A DNA stretch of 52,058 bases from the NCBI RefSeq assembly GCF_000425045.1, contig NZ_AULA01000013.1, positions 1-52,058 on the forward strand, read 5' to 3'. How positions within the stretch are numbered: the stretch's first letter is position 1; every line of letters begins with the position of its first letter. The notes under the pieces are model-generated. The model ran no database searches, was not told where the DNA came from, and saw only the letters and a program-made list of their open reading frames with translations. The DNA is from Acidaminococcus intestini DSM 21505 (GTDB lineage: Bacteria; Bacillota; Negativicutes; Acidaminococcales; Acidaminococcaceae). Positions 37,526 to 46,849 of this stretch are shown one piece after another. Position numbers and translations under genes: made by a program.

Positions 37526-37756
37526 TCAATAGGACCGATCACCCATGAGGGGATGATGGACCCGTTTCAGTGTCAGTTTCTTAGCAATCTCCACAGCTTC
37601 CTTGAGGTGAACATCGGTTTTAAAATCCTTGTCCTCAAAAATACACATGGGATCGTCCACACCAATCTCACTGCCCGGCATATATAGATATTGGTCATTA
37701 TCTGGATCACCGAGGATGTACCCAGCTCTCAGTTCTTCTGCAATGATTACGGACAC
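37526..37756 (-). CDS. Conserved small protein, function unknown
   Basis: 76 residues from a GTG at 37756, which follows AAAGGAGG at a seven-base gap. SVIIAEELRAGYILGDPDND and an Asp/His-rich remainder; no domain was recognised. It is 28 bases upstream of the hutP family gene and probably co-transcribed with it. Confidence 0.65.
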   Translation of the reverse strand: MSVIIAEELRAGYILGDPDNDQYLYMPGSEIGVDDPMCIFEDKDFKTDVHLKEAVEIAKKLTLKRVHHPLMGDRSY

Positions 37757-37912
37757 AGCGAGGCCTCCTTTGCTTTTTCTGTCCTACATACTGCATTTAT
37801 TGTAACAGGTGCCGGCCATTCATGCAATGGATTTGCCACGCTCCCCCTATTTCTTTTAGCTGCAGAAAAGGACGCGATCTGCTATACTGGAAAGCATAAA
37901 GGAGGATGCCCT

Positions 37913-40900
37913 ATGGAACTTACGCTGCTGCCTGATGGAATCTATGAGCGCGTCATTTCAGACGAACTCGGGAAGGTGCTTGACGAGGCAAGCAAAGAAG
38001 AACAGATTTGGAAGGAGACGGAGACGGTCGATTCCCAGGAAGGGGCCCGTTATCTATCTGATTATGCCGGCCGCCTCATTCACTGTTGCCTAAAGGAAAT
38101 CGCCGATCAGGATGAAGAAGGAAGTACGGCCCTTAGTAAGGAACTTCATCTTGTCAATGACCTCATCCGGCTTCTTTCAAAACGCATGGAAACCTTAGGC
38201 GAAGGCCACACCGTAAGCCGTGAGGATTTTCTTCTCACCCAGCTGAAACGGCGTCAGAATACCCTCAAGGAAATCATTCTGGAGCGGCCTTTATCGGGGC
38301 TTTCCCATTCCACGCTCTTTACCAACAGCAAAAAGGACGTTTCCCTTGTAACGGAACTGCAGCGGGAAATCCAATCCGCGGACCGCATCGACCTGCTCGT
38401 TTCCTTTATCAAATATTCAGGGTATATTATGATCCGCCCCTATCTCCAGGAATTCACCCGCCATGGAGGAAAGCTCCGCGTCCTTACGACAACCTATATG
38501 GGTGCGACCGATCCCAAGGCCGTAGCCGAGCTGGCGGCTCTTCCCAATACGGAGGTCCGGATTTCCTACAATGTCAAGGAAACGCGTCTTCATGCCAAGG
38601 CCTATATTTTTTACCGCAGCAGCGGCTTTTCCTCGGCTTATGTCGGATCATCAAATCTCTCCCATGCAGCCATCGCCGATGGACTTGAATGGAATATGAA
38701 GATCACCCAGCAGGATATGCCCCTTGTCATGGAAAAAATCCATACGACCTTTGATACATACTGGCATAGTGATGAATTTCAGGACTTTAGCGAAAAAGAC
38801 CGTCCGCATCTTGAAGACGCCATTGATGCTGAACGGGGACGGGGCAAAAAGGAAGGTTCCGCCCTTTCCTATGCTTTCCGAATCCGTCCCTACCCGTATC
38901 AGGAACAGATCCTTGATGCCCTGCAGGCTGAGCGGCAAATCCATCACCGCACGCGCAATCTCGTTGTTGCCGCTACGGGTACAGGAAAAACCGCCATTGC
39001 AGCTTTTGATTACGCTCGCTTTGCCAAAAATAGAAACAAGGAAACCCGTCTTCTTTTTGTGGCCCACCGGGAGGAAATCCTCACCCAATCCCTTTCCGCC
39101 TTTCGTCAAGTCCTCCAAGATCCAGGCTTTGGGGAACTTTCCGTAGGAAACTTCAAGGCCAAACGGGCGGACCATCTTTTTATCTCCATTCAAACCTTTC
39201 AGCACCAGCGTCTATGGGAAAAACTTGATTCCCATTACTATGACATGATCATTGTTGACGAATTCCATCATGCAGCAGCACCGAGTTACCAGAAACTGCT
39301 CTCCTATTTCAAGCCAAGGATCCTTCTGGGCCTTACGGCAACGCCAGAACGCATGGATGGGAAAGACATCCTCTCTTATTTTGATGGTCATATGGCAGCG
39401 GAAATCCGTCTTTCTGAAGCGATTGAAAGACGTCTCTTGGTTCCTTTCCATTATTTTGGCGTAGAGGACCCCATCGACTTGAGTCACGTTGCTTGGTCAA
39501 AGGGGCAGTATGAAACAGATGAGCTTATCCATCTTTATGCTAGGGATCATACGGCAGAGATCAGGGCCAACGCCATCTTAAGGGCTCTCACTCGCTATAC
39601 CAGTGATCTGCGGGATGTAAAAGGCATCGGTTTTTGCGTTGGAATCCAGCATGCCGAATTCATGGCCCGTTTCTTCACCAAGGCGGGGATTCCTTCCCTT
39701 GCCCTATCGGGGGATACACCTGATGAAGTGCGCCGGAAAGCAGCAGCTGACCTAGCTTCCGGCAGGCTGACCTTCCTTTTTGTTGTCGACATCTTTAATG
39801 AAGGCGTCGATATCCCCGCCGTCAATACGGTACTTTTCCTGCGTCCCACGAACAGTCTCACCATTTTTTTACAGCAGCTGGGACGCGGCCTGCGCCTTTT
39901 TGAAGGCAAGGACTGCCTTACGGTCCTTGATTTTGTCGCTCAGGCAAACCGAAAATACGACTTTGCTTCCCGTCTTTTTGCCCTCATGGGGACAAGGAAC
40001 CTCTCCATTCGCCGTGAAGTTCAGCTAGGCTTTCCCCACGCACCCAAGGGCTGCTGCATTCAGCTGGAAAAAGTTGCCCAGCAAAGAATCCTTGAAAATA
40101 TCAACAGCCAGCTAAAAGGCCTTTCCTACTATATGGAAACCATTCGTGAACTTTACGAGATAACAGGGAGCGTACCGACACTTGCGGAATTTTTCAAAGC
40201 TTCCGGCATCGATCCCCACCTTTTTTATAATGGGAAGCGAACCTACACAAGGCTGCTCATGAAGGCCGGCCTCATAGAAGAACGGGAAGAAAGCCTTGAG
40301 GAAAAAGTCCTCATGAGAGCTTATCCGACGCTCCTTTCCCTGGATTCCCCGCACTGGATTTCCTATCTCAAGGAAAACCTGAAAGCTCCTCAACGGCCAA
40401 CAACGATTCTTGATAGGGAATATGCGGCCATGCTGTACCACACTCTTCTTTCAAAGGATCTGGAAGCCCTTGGGATTATTTCCCCAGAAGCGCTCATCTT
40501 GAGCCTTAGCCACTGGCATCCCTTTATCAAGGAACTGGAGGCCTTTTTGACGATGCAGGAAAACGCCCTGTCCTTCCTGCCCCAGTCCCCCGGGGTCCTT
40601 TATCCCTGTGCCCTTGAAGTCTATTGTCACTACACAAGAAACCAAATCTTTGCCGCGCTTGGGTACGATCATCCCAGTTCCATCCGCGAGGGCGTCAAGT
40701 TCATGACCCCAGAAAAGAGTTTTGCTGTCATCCATCCAACGGATGTCTTTCTTGTAACCCTGAATAAATCAGACCGCGACTTTTCGGAGACAACACGTTA
40801 TGAAGACTATTCCATCGATCGGATGACCTTTCACTGGCAAAGCCAAAGTACGACGACACCCCATTCAAAGACGGGGCAGCGTTATGAAAGGCTGTGCAGG

Positions 40901-41104
40901 GAAAAGGAAAAAGCGGGTTATATTCTTCTTTTTGTTCGTGAAAATAAAAAAGATGCCTACGGCGGCACCCAAAGCTATACGTTTCTTGGCCGTGTAAGCA
41001 TCGAGCGTCTTCAAGGCTCACAGCCCATGACCGCGATCTTGAAACTTGCCCTGCCCCTATCTGCCGGCCTCCTCACGGAAACCGACGCAAGCGGCGTCCT
41101 GTAA
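37913..41104 (+). CDS. PLD-like plus superfamily II helicase protein with DUF3427
   Basis: 1063 residues. N-terminal region (about 1-120) unassigned; PLD-like domain (about 130-290) with HAKAYIF and GSSNLSHAA, the first HxK motif only; SF2 helicase with Walker A VAATGTGKT, DEFH box (IIVDEFHHAA), LLGLTATPERMDG and motif VI QQLGRGLR; C-terminal DUF3427-type domain (about 790-1060). Such proteins are predicted nucleic-acid translocases, often found in defence or repair contexts. The start follows AAAGGAGG. It is monocistronic and adjacent to the prophage-tRNA site. Function not known in detail. Confidence 0.85.
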   Translation: MELTLLPDGIYERVISDELGKVLDEASKEEQIWKETETVDSQEGARYLSDYAGRLIHCCLKEIADQDEEGSTALSKELHLVNDLIRLLSKRMETLGEGHTVSREDFLLTQLKRRQNTLKEIILERPLSGLSHSTLFTNSKKDVSLVTELQREIQSADRIDLLVSFIKYSGYIMIRPYLQEFTRHGGKLRVLTTTYMGATDPKAVAELAALPNTEVRISYNVKETRLHAKAYIFYRSSGFSSAYVGSSNLSHAAIADGLEWNMKITQQDMPLVMEKIHTTFDTYWHSDEFQDFSEKDRPHLEDAIDAERGRGKKEGSALSYAFRIRPYPYQEQILDALQAERQIHHRTRNLVVAATGTGKTAIAAFDYARFAKNRNKETRLLFVAHREEILTQSLSAFRQVLQDPGFGELSVGNFKAKRADHLFISIQTFQHQRLWEKLDSHYYDMIIVDEFHHAAAPSYQKLLSYFKPRILLGLTATPERMDGKDILSYFDGHMAAEIRLSEAIERRLLVPFHYFGVEDPIDLSHVAWSKGQYETDELIHLYARDHTAEIRANAILRALTRYTSDLRDVKGIGFCVGIQHAEFMARFFTKAGIPSLALSGDTPDEVRRKAAADLASGRLTFLFVVDIFNEGVDIPAVNTVLFLRPTNSLTIFLQQLGRGLRLFEGKDCLTVLDFVAQANRKYDFASRLFALMGTRNLSIRREVQLGFPHAPKGCCIQLEKVAQQRILENINSQLKGLSYYMETIRELYEITGSVPTLAEFFKASGIDPHLFYNGKRTYTRLLMKAGLIEEREESLEEKVLMRAYPTLLSLDSPHWISYLKENLKAPQRPTTILDREYAAMLYHTLLSKDLEALGIISPEALILSLSHWHPFIKELEAFLTMQENALSFLPQSPGVLYPCALEVYCHYTRNQIFAALGYDHPSSIREGVKFMTPEKSFAVIHPTDVFLVTLNKSDRDFSETTRYEDYSIDRMTFHWQSQSTTTPHSKTGQRYERLCREKEKAGYILLFVRENKKDAYGGTQSYTFLGRVSIERLQGSQPMTAILKLALPLSAGLLTETDASGVL

Positions 41105-41116
41105 AGTCCTGTAAAT

Positions 41117-41163
41117 GAAAGATCCCAACAAACGCGTCACATAGACCATTCGTTGGGATCTTT
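41117..41163. terminator. Bidirectional terminator between the helicase and nrdB
   Basis: AAGATCCCAAC...GTTGGGATCTT stem with A and T flanks on both sides; it serves the plus-strand helicase and the minus-strand nrdAB operon. Confidence 0.8.
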
Positions 41164-41172
41164 TGTGTTATG

Positions 41173-42201
41173 CTATACCAAATCGTCAAAGTCAAAAGCG
41201 GCGGCTTTCGTGTAGTTCGTTACTTTCGCTTCAAAAAAGTCCGTTTTCGTTCCATTGAGATTGGAGAAGCTTTCAATCCATTCCATGGGATTCTGACTGA
41301 TTTCCGGGTAAAGGGGCGCAAGTCCAATGGCTTCAAGGCGGATATTGGCCAAATACTTGATGTACTTTTCGATCAGGCCATTATTGAGCCCCAGAATCTT
41401 ATCATCCGTAATATACTGGCCCCATTTGATTTCATTTTCCGCACCCTGACGGATCATGTCGGCAATATGAGCATCCTGCTCCTTTGTAAAAAGATCGGGC
41501 CGTTCATGACGCAGTTCGCGGAGGATATTCTGGAAGAGAATGAGGTGCGTCACTTCGTCACGGTTGATATATTTGAAGATGGTGCTCGTTGCGGTCATTT
41601 TCCCCTGGCGGGCCAAGGTGTAAAAGAAACTAAAACCTGAGTAGAAATAAATGCCTTCAAGGATATAGTTTGCCACAATGGTATGAAGGAAATTGCCTTC
41701 GTTCGGATCATCGCTGAAGCGCTGATACGCATCGGCAATAAACCGATTCCGTTCCAATAGCGTCGAATCCGTGCGCCATTCATCATAAATCTTATCCCGT
41801 GTAATGGGATTTGTCACCGTATCAAGGATATAGGAATAACTCTGCGCGTGAATTTCCTCTTGAAAAGCCTGGATATTTAAGAGGGACGCCACTTCCGGTG
41901 CCGTGATATAACGACTTATGTTTGGCAGGTTTTCGCTCTGGACGCTGTCAAGAAAGTTCAGGAAAGAAATAATCTTATCGAAGGCACGGCGCTCGCTGTC
42001 CGTAAGGTACGGGAACTGCTTGATATCTTCGTTCAAGGAAATTTCTTCGGGGATCCAGAAGTTATTGAGCATGGTCCGGTAAAGTGTATTGGCCCAATCA
42101 TATTTGATTCGGTTCCATTCGCGCAGGTTTGTCGTATTACCGCCAATCATGGCCTGGGTCCCGCGCTGCCCATGTTCATTAAAAATAAGTTTCTTTTTCA
42201 T
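41173..42201 (-). CDS. nrdB: Ribonucleotide reductase class I, beta subunit
   Basis: 342 residues. The diiron/radical subunit: FLDSVQSENL (first carboxylate), QAFQEEIHAQSYSYI (Glu, His and probable radical Tyr), ANYILEGIYFYSG (Glu) and INRDEVTHLILFQN (Glu, His). It provides the radical that NrdA uses to make deoxynucleotides. It lies 21 bases downstream of nrdA with no terminator between them. Subclass (Ia or Ib) is not decided from sequence alone; no nrdI/H is seen, which favours Ia. Confidence 0.92.
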   Translation of the reverse strand: MKKKLIFNEHGQRGTQAMIGGNTTNLREWNRIKYDWANTLYRTMLNNFWIPEEISLNEDIKQFPYLTDSERRAFDKIISFLNFLDSVQSENLPNISRYITAPEVASLLNIQAFQEEIHAQSYSYILDTVTNPITRDKIYDEWRTDSTLLERNRFIADAYQRFSDDPNEGNFLHTIVANYILEGIYFYSGFSFFYTLARQGKMTATSTIFKYINRDEVTHLILFQNILRELRHERPDLFTKEQDAHIADMIRQGAENEIKWGQYITDDKILGLNNGLIEKYIKYLANIRLEAIGLAPLYPEISQNPMEWIESFSNLNGTKTDFFEAKVTNYTKAAAFDFDDLV

Positions 42202-42222
42202 CTTGCGCTCCTTCTCACACAG

Positions 42223-44505
42223 TCAGGATGAACAGCTCGTGCATTCATCCATTTCAAGGGACTGGTTCCGCACATAGTAAATGGTCTTGATGCCCTGTTT
42301 ATAGGCTTCAATATAGAGGTTCAGTATTTCCGAGGCCTTCATGCGGGGCGTGATATAAAGATTAAAGGATTGGGCCTGATCGATGTGGCGCTGACGGGCT
42401 GCATTGGCACGAATGGACCACTGCTGGTCAATGGTATGAGCTTCCTTATAGAGCCAGAATGTCTTTGGGTTAAGGTCCGGTGCCGTTTTCGGGGTAAAGG
42501 ATCCTTGTTTTTCCTCTATGAAGAATTTCTTGAAAATAGGATCGATGCCAGCCGTTGTATTGGCAATGTTGCTCGTTGAACCGGTTGGCGCCACAGCAAG
42601 GAGATACCCATTGCGCATACCGTACTTGTGGACGTCGGCAGCAAGACGCTGCCATTTTTCACTGGTATAGCCGCGCCGGGTAAAGTATTTGCCCGTATCC
42701 CATTCAGATCCCTTGAAGGCAGGATAAGCCCCCTTTTCTTTGGAAAGTTCCATGGACGCTTTGATGGCATAGTAGGCAATCTTTTCAAAAAGGGCATCAG
42801 CCGCGGCTATGTGTTCTTTTGATTCCCAGCGCAGGCCGTGCTTTACAAGATAATGGTGGTAGCCGCTCGTGCCAAGGCCGATGGCCCGGTATTTGTCACA
42901 AGTCAGCCGGGACTCCGGTACCGGCGTCTGGTTGATGGTAATGACATTATCGAGCATGCGCACCTGAAGGGCAATCTGTTCTTCCAGGAAATCTTCATCA
43001 ATCTTGCCAAGGTTGATGGAATTCAAGTTGCAGGTGACCATATCGCCTGGCGCTGTCACTGTCGTAATGGTCCCATCGTCCTCAAGGATTTCTTTTTTGA
43101 GGTTCGTAAAGCCCACATTCTGTGCGATTTCATGACACAGGTTCGAAGCATAGATCATCCCCGCGTGCTTATTGGGATTGGCTTCATTGACCGTATCCCG
43201 GAAAAAGATGAAAGGGGTTCCCGTTTCAACGGCACTTTTCATGATTTTTTTCATCATCTCAAGGGCGGGGACGCTGATGCCATGGAGACGGGAATCCTTT
43301 TCACAAGCAAGGTAATGCTCCGTAAAGGCTTTATCTTCCTCCGTATCGTAGAAGTCTTCCAGAGCAAAGCCCATGACCGTATTCACTTCATGCGGATCAA
43401 AGAGGGTAAAATTTTCGCGTTTGATGAGGCGCTCCATGAAGAGGTTCGGAACGGAAATAGAGGGAAAGATATCATGGGCCTTGCGCCGATCATCGCCGTT
43501 ATTGGTCCTCAGTTCAACAAATTCATAAAAATCCTTGTGCCAAATATCAAGGGTCACCGTCGCGCCGCCCTTGCGCCTACCGAGCTGGTCAACGGCAACA
43601 GCCGTATCGTTATAGAGCCGGACCCAGGGAATGACCCCTCCGGAAGAGTTCTTGAATCCCCGGATATCACTGTTGAGGGCCCGAACCTTCCCCAGATAGA
43701 TGCCTAGGGCCCCTCCATGCTTGGAAACACGGGAGAACTTGCTGTTCACATCATAAATGGACCAAAGGTTGTCATCGACACCTGCCACAAAACAGCTGGA
43801 CAGCTGATGAAATGGCGTGCCAGCATTAGCAAGGGTCGGCGTTGCCGTTGTCATCTTGAGCTCGCTCATAAGGTCATAGAACTTCTTGGCGTAGGCCACC
43901 TTGTTTTTCCCTTCAACGAGAGCAAGATGCATGGCAATGGCCATAAAGCGTTCCTGCGGCAGTTCATAGACTTCCTTGTTAAATCCCCGTACAAGATAAC
44001 GGTCTGCCAGGAGTTTGAGTCCTTCATAGTTAAAAAGGTAGTCCCGTTTCGGTTTGATATAATCCCCCAATTCCTGGAGCTCATCTTCCGTATAGTCTGT
44101 CACAAAAAAATCAGCATATTTCTTCTTGTCAACCAGCATATGGATGAGATTGGAGAAATTCCCATAACCAAAGGCCTTATAACGGCGCTGGATGGCAGCC
44201 TCTTTATAGAGGTCAAAGAGGAACAGGCGGGCAGCCACAAACTGCCAATCCGGATTCATCTCCTGAAGGGGTACCCCGCCCCCTTCATGACGGGAGGGAA
44301 TGACTTTTTCAATGGCCGTGCGGATCAAGGTCTGCTGGATCTGTTTCGTGGTCATACCATCGACAAACTGAAGCTTGGAATCCATTTCAAGCTCCATGGG
44401 ATCGCATGAATCAAGTCCCAGACAGGCAAAAGCAATCATACGCTTGGTCTTTTCGACGGAAAGGGGTTCAAAATGCCCGTCCCGTTTGCGGATCATGATG
44501 TCCAT
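42223..44505 (-). CDS. nrdA: Ribonucleotide reductase class I, alpha subunit
   Basis: 760 residues. N-terminal ATP-cone (about 3-90, MIRKRDGHFEPLSVEKTKRM), then the ten-stranded barrel with TPTLANAGTPFHQLSSCF (active-site Cys), NLCHEIAQN (radical Asn-Cys-Glu) and MVTCNLNSINLG; the redox tail ends ECTSCSS. It reduces ribonucleotides. An ATP-cone implies dATP inhibition. The start follows GGAAG. Preceded by a promoter and an NrdR box. Confidence 0.95.
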   Translation of the reverse strand: MDIMIRKRDGHFEPLSVEKTKRMIAFACLGLDSCDPMELEMDSKLQFVDGMTTKQIQQTLIRTAIEKVIPSRHEGGGVPLQEMNPDWQFVAARLFLFDLYKEAAIQRRYKAFGYGNFSNLIHMLVDKKKYADFFVTDYTEDELQELGDYIKPKRDYLFNYEGLKLLADRYLVRGFNKEVYELPQERFMAIAMHLALVEGKNKVAYAKKFYDLMSELKMTTATPTLANAGTPFHQLSSCFVAGVDDNLWSIYDVNSKFSRVSKHGGALGIYLGKVRALNSDIRGFKNSSGGVIPWVRLYNDTAVAVDQLGRRKGGATVTLDIWHKDFYEFVELRTNNGDDRRKAHDIFPSISVPNLFMERLIKRENFTLFDPHEVNTVMGFALEDFYDTEEDKAFTEHYLACEKDSRLHGISVPALEMMKKIMKSAVETGTPFIFFRDTVNEANPNKHAGMIYASNLCHEIAQNVGFTNLKKEILEDDGTITTVTAPGDMVTCNLNSINLGKIDEDFLEEQIALQVRMLDNVITINQTPVPESRLTCDKYRAIGLGTSGYHHYLVKHGLRWESKEHIAAADALFEKIAYYAIKASMELSKEKGAYPAFKGSEWDTGKYFTRRGYTSEKWQRLAADVHKYGMRNGYLLAVAPTGSTSNIANTTAGIDPIFKKFFIEEKQGSFTPKTAPDLNPKTFWLYKEAHTIDQQWSIRANAARQRHIDQAQSFNLYITPRMKASEILNLYIEAYKQGIKTIYYVRNQSLEMDECTSCSS

Positions 44506-44542
44506 AAGTGGCTTCCTTTCTTGTTCCTAAAAGTAAGAAAGA

Positions 44543-44558
44543 CCACAAGATATAGTGG
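44543..44558 (-). promoter_or_regulatory. NrdR box upstream of nrdA
   Basis: Minus strand CCACTATATCTTGTGG, close to the NrdR consensus, about 30 bases downstream of the -10 element and about 38 bases before the nrdA start. It is part of a longer AAAGACCAC/GTGGTCTTT repeat, which might also end transcripts from the GH18 gene. A second box, usual for NrdR, was not found. Confidence 0.65.
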
Positions 44559-44588
44559 TCTTTGATTGTTTCTTTGGGTTCCTCATAC

Positions 44589-44617
44589 ATTATACGGGCT
44601 CATAGTCCATAAATCAA
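44589..44617 (-). promoter_or_regulatory. Promoter of nrdAB
   Basis: TTGATT (44617-44612), a 17-base spacer and TATAAT (44594-44589) on the minus strand. Confidence 0.75.
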
Positions 44618-44664
44618 GTAAGAATTATTTTATGATTATTATTATAAAAATAGGAAACAGGACA

Positions 44665-45765
44665 TTATTGTTGGGAAGCATGGGCTCCATTTTTCTGACT
44701 GATTTCAAGAAGGTGCCAGACATCGGGCGTTTCAAAGCCATATCGCCAGGCTGCCGTCCCTGCCAGCTGATACTGTATTGCGAGACGGGACTTATAGTAG
44801 AGGCTCAAGGCATCTTCCTGCCAAAAGACATAATCCCTGCCGCCTTCCGTATAGGAAACCCGAGTCATCTTTTCCTCTGGGAGCCAGGTCTTCCGGAAGG
44901 TCGGAAGGTTCTTTTTATCATGAATGAGCTGCTGGGCCTGCCACATACCAAGGGTTCTCGCCCGATACTCCTTGGTGCCTTCCGGGGCCTCCCATAGGCG
45001 CATATAAAGTGGGAGACCAAATAGAAGTTTTTCCGGGGGAACGCCCTGGGCAAGAGTCTCTTGGACCTTCTTTTCATCCCAATTGAAAGAAGCCGTCGGT
45101 CCCGGCACTTTACTCAGCCGAGAAAATTGATCATACGTCATGAGAACAAGATAATCCACGCTTTTCGTCAAGGCCTTCCGGTCGTAGCAGCGGGACCAAT
45201 TGGGATTGCGGCTGGGAGCTGTGACATCCATACTGAGGATCAGTCCCTTCTTTTGGGATTGACGGCGCAGATAGGCCATGAAGCTTGTGAGGGCATCACG
45301 ATCTTTTTCATAGATGTTCTCAAAATCGATATTGATTCCATCAAAACCGTGCGTTTCAGCCTCTTTCAGGAGCTGGTCAATGATAAAGCGCTGGGCATGG
45401 GGGTCTTGAAGGAATTTATGAGTAAGATCCGGATCAAAGGAATTGGTCACAAGCGGCCAGACCTGGTACCCTTTTTTGTGGGCCCGTTCCGTATACCCTG
45501 GCACAGCCGCGCCTTCCACCTTTCCATATTCCCCCGTTACACGGTACCAACACGGCGAAACAACGGTCAGGCCTGGGACCTTGGGCAGCGATGAAAGATC
45601 CACGCTGGGATCATCCTTATGCTGCCAAACCATACTGATGGGATGCGTCAAGCTAGGCGCCGGTTGGGGCTTAGCTTGGCTGTCCTTTTTAGGGGTGGCG
45701 CAGCTTCCCATCCCTATGACAAAGGTGAGGAGTACAAGTCCCAACAAAAAAGAAATTTTTCGCAT
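44665..45765 (-). CDS. Glycosyl hydrolase family 18 protein, exported
   Basis: 366 residues. A hydrophobic signal (ISFLLGLVLLTFVIGMGSC) ends in a Cys that could be lipidated, although the lipobox (MGSC) is atypical. The GH18 catalytic motif is present as FDGINIDFENIYE, with LVLMTYDQF and FGLPLYMRLW. Members act on cell-wall or spore-cortex sugars (YaaH/YdhD-like). The start at 45765 follows GGAGG at a five-base gap. Confidence 0.85.
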   Translation of the reverse strand: MRKISFLLGLVLLTFVIGMGSCATPKKDSQAKPQPAPSLTHPISMVWQHKDDPSVDLSSLPKVPGLTVVSPCWYRVTGEYGKVEGAAVPGYTERAHKKGYQVWPLVTNSFDPDLTHKFLQDPHAQRFIIDQLLKEAETHGFDGINIDFENIYEKDRDALTSFMAYLRRQSQKKGLILSMDVTAPSRNPNWSRCYDRKALTKSVDYLVLMTYDQFSRLSKVPGPTASFNWDEKKVQETLAQGVPPEKLLFGLPLYMRLWEAPEGTKEYRARTLGMWQAQQLIHDKKNLPTFRKTWLPEEKMTRVSYTEGGRDYVFWQEDALSLYYKSRLAIQYQLAGTAAWRYGFETPDVWHLLEISQKNGAHASQQ

Positions 45766-45807
45766 AGAAGCCTCCTGGATCATTGTTTGTCCTTATTGTA
45801 TCAGGTA

Positions 45808-45870
45808 CGAAAAAAGAGAGGCCATGAAGAAAATGAAATTCTCATTTTTTCACAGCCTCTCGTACATTTT
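45808..45870 (-). terminator. Terminator of ppaC
   Basis: Minus strand GAGAGGC-GTGAA ... TTCAT-GGCCTCTC stem followed by TTTTTT. Confidence 0.75.
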
Positions 45871-46803
45871 TTATTTTCTGAAAGCGTCCGTCAGAGGCGG
45901 AACAATCTGTTTCTTACGGGACAGGACGCCGGGCATATGGAAGTGACCGTCAGCTTCAGGGTTGCCGAAGGCTTTTTCCAGGACGTCGCCGTTCTTGCCA
46001 GCCCAAAGAAGTTCCGTCACTTCCGTCATGATATCCGTAACCATGAGAAGGCTCGTGTCAGATTCACCAGAAGCCACCATTTTTTCCAGTGCGGCCTTCA
46101 ATGCCGGCCATTTTTCCTTGGCTTTTTCGCCGTCCATGACGTTCACTTGGGCAACGGTGACTTTTCCTTGCGGGAAATCAAATTCCTTCATATCACCGTG
46201 GCAGATTTCATCAGGCGTGCTGCTGTTGATGGCAGAACCATGCTGCAGCATATCAAGGGCATAGGCTTTCGGATCCTTGATGCCGGCGATTTCAGCAAGT
46301 TCCAGACCAATCTTGCGGTCCGTTTCCGTTGTTGTCGGAGATTTGAAAAAGAGCGTATCAGAGCTAATGGCAGAAAAGAGCAGGCCTGCATACTGCGGCG
46401 GCAGGGCAATACCATTTTCCTTGGCCAGTTTGGCAATAATGGTAGAGCAGCAGCCCAGCGGTTCAACGCGCATATAAAGGGGTGCAGCCGTCTTCAGGCC
46501 GCCCAAGCGATGGTGATCGATGACTTCCTTTAGGTCCGCATCGGCAAGACCGTCTACAGCTTGGGATTCTTCGTTATGGTCGACGAGGATAAGCTTTTGG
46601 CCCGGTTCGACTTCTTCGATGAGTTTCGGTGCTTCCATCTTGAAGGCATCAAGAACGTATTGGGTTTCCTTGCTGACTTTGCCGGCTCTGCAAGCGACAG
46701 CCGGTACACCGAGCTGCTGTTTGACATAGGTATAGGTCAAAGCGCAGCAGATGGAATCCGTATCAGGGTTCTTATGACCCGTTACAATCGTCATGTTTTC
46801 CAT
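45871..46803 (-). CDS. ppaC: Manganese-dependent inorganic pyrophosphatase
   Basis: 310 residues, DHH family II. GHKNPDTDSICCA (metal ligands), LVDHNE, VIDHHRLGG (DHH) and the C-terminal SRKKQIVP substrate loop are all present. It hydrolyses pyrophosphate. No CBS domains. The start at 46803 is nine bases after AAGGAG; the frame extends into the upstream gene but without a ribosome site. Confidence 0.95.
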   Translation of the reverse strand: MENMTIVTGHKNPDTDSICCALTYTYVKQQLGVPAVACRAGKVSKETQYVLDAFKMEAPKLIEEVEPGQKLILVDHNEESQAVDGLADADLKEVIDHHRLGGLKTAAPLYMRVEPLGCCSTIIAKLAKENGIALPPQYAGLLFSAISSDTLFFKSPTTTETDRKIGLELAEIAGIKDPKAYALDMLQHGSAINSSTPDEICHGDMKEFDFPQGKVTVAQVNVMDGEKAKEKWPALKAALEKMVASGESDTSLLMVTDIMTEVTELLWAGKNGDVLEKAFGNPEADGHFHMPGVLSRKKQIVPPLTDAFRK

Positions 46804-46849
46804 GAATGAACTCTCCTTTTTACCTGTACAGAATTGTATATACACAAAA

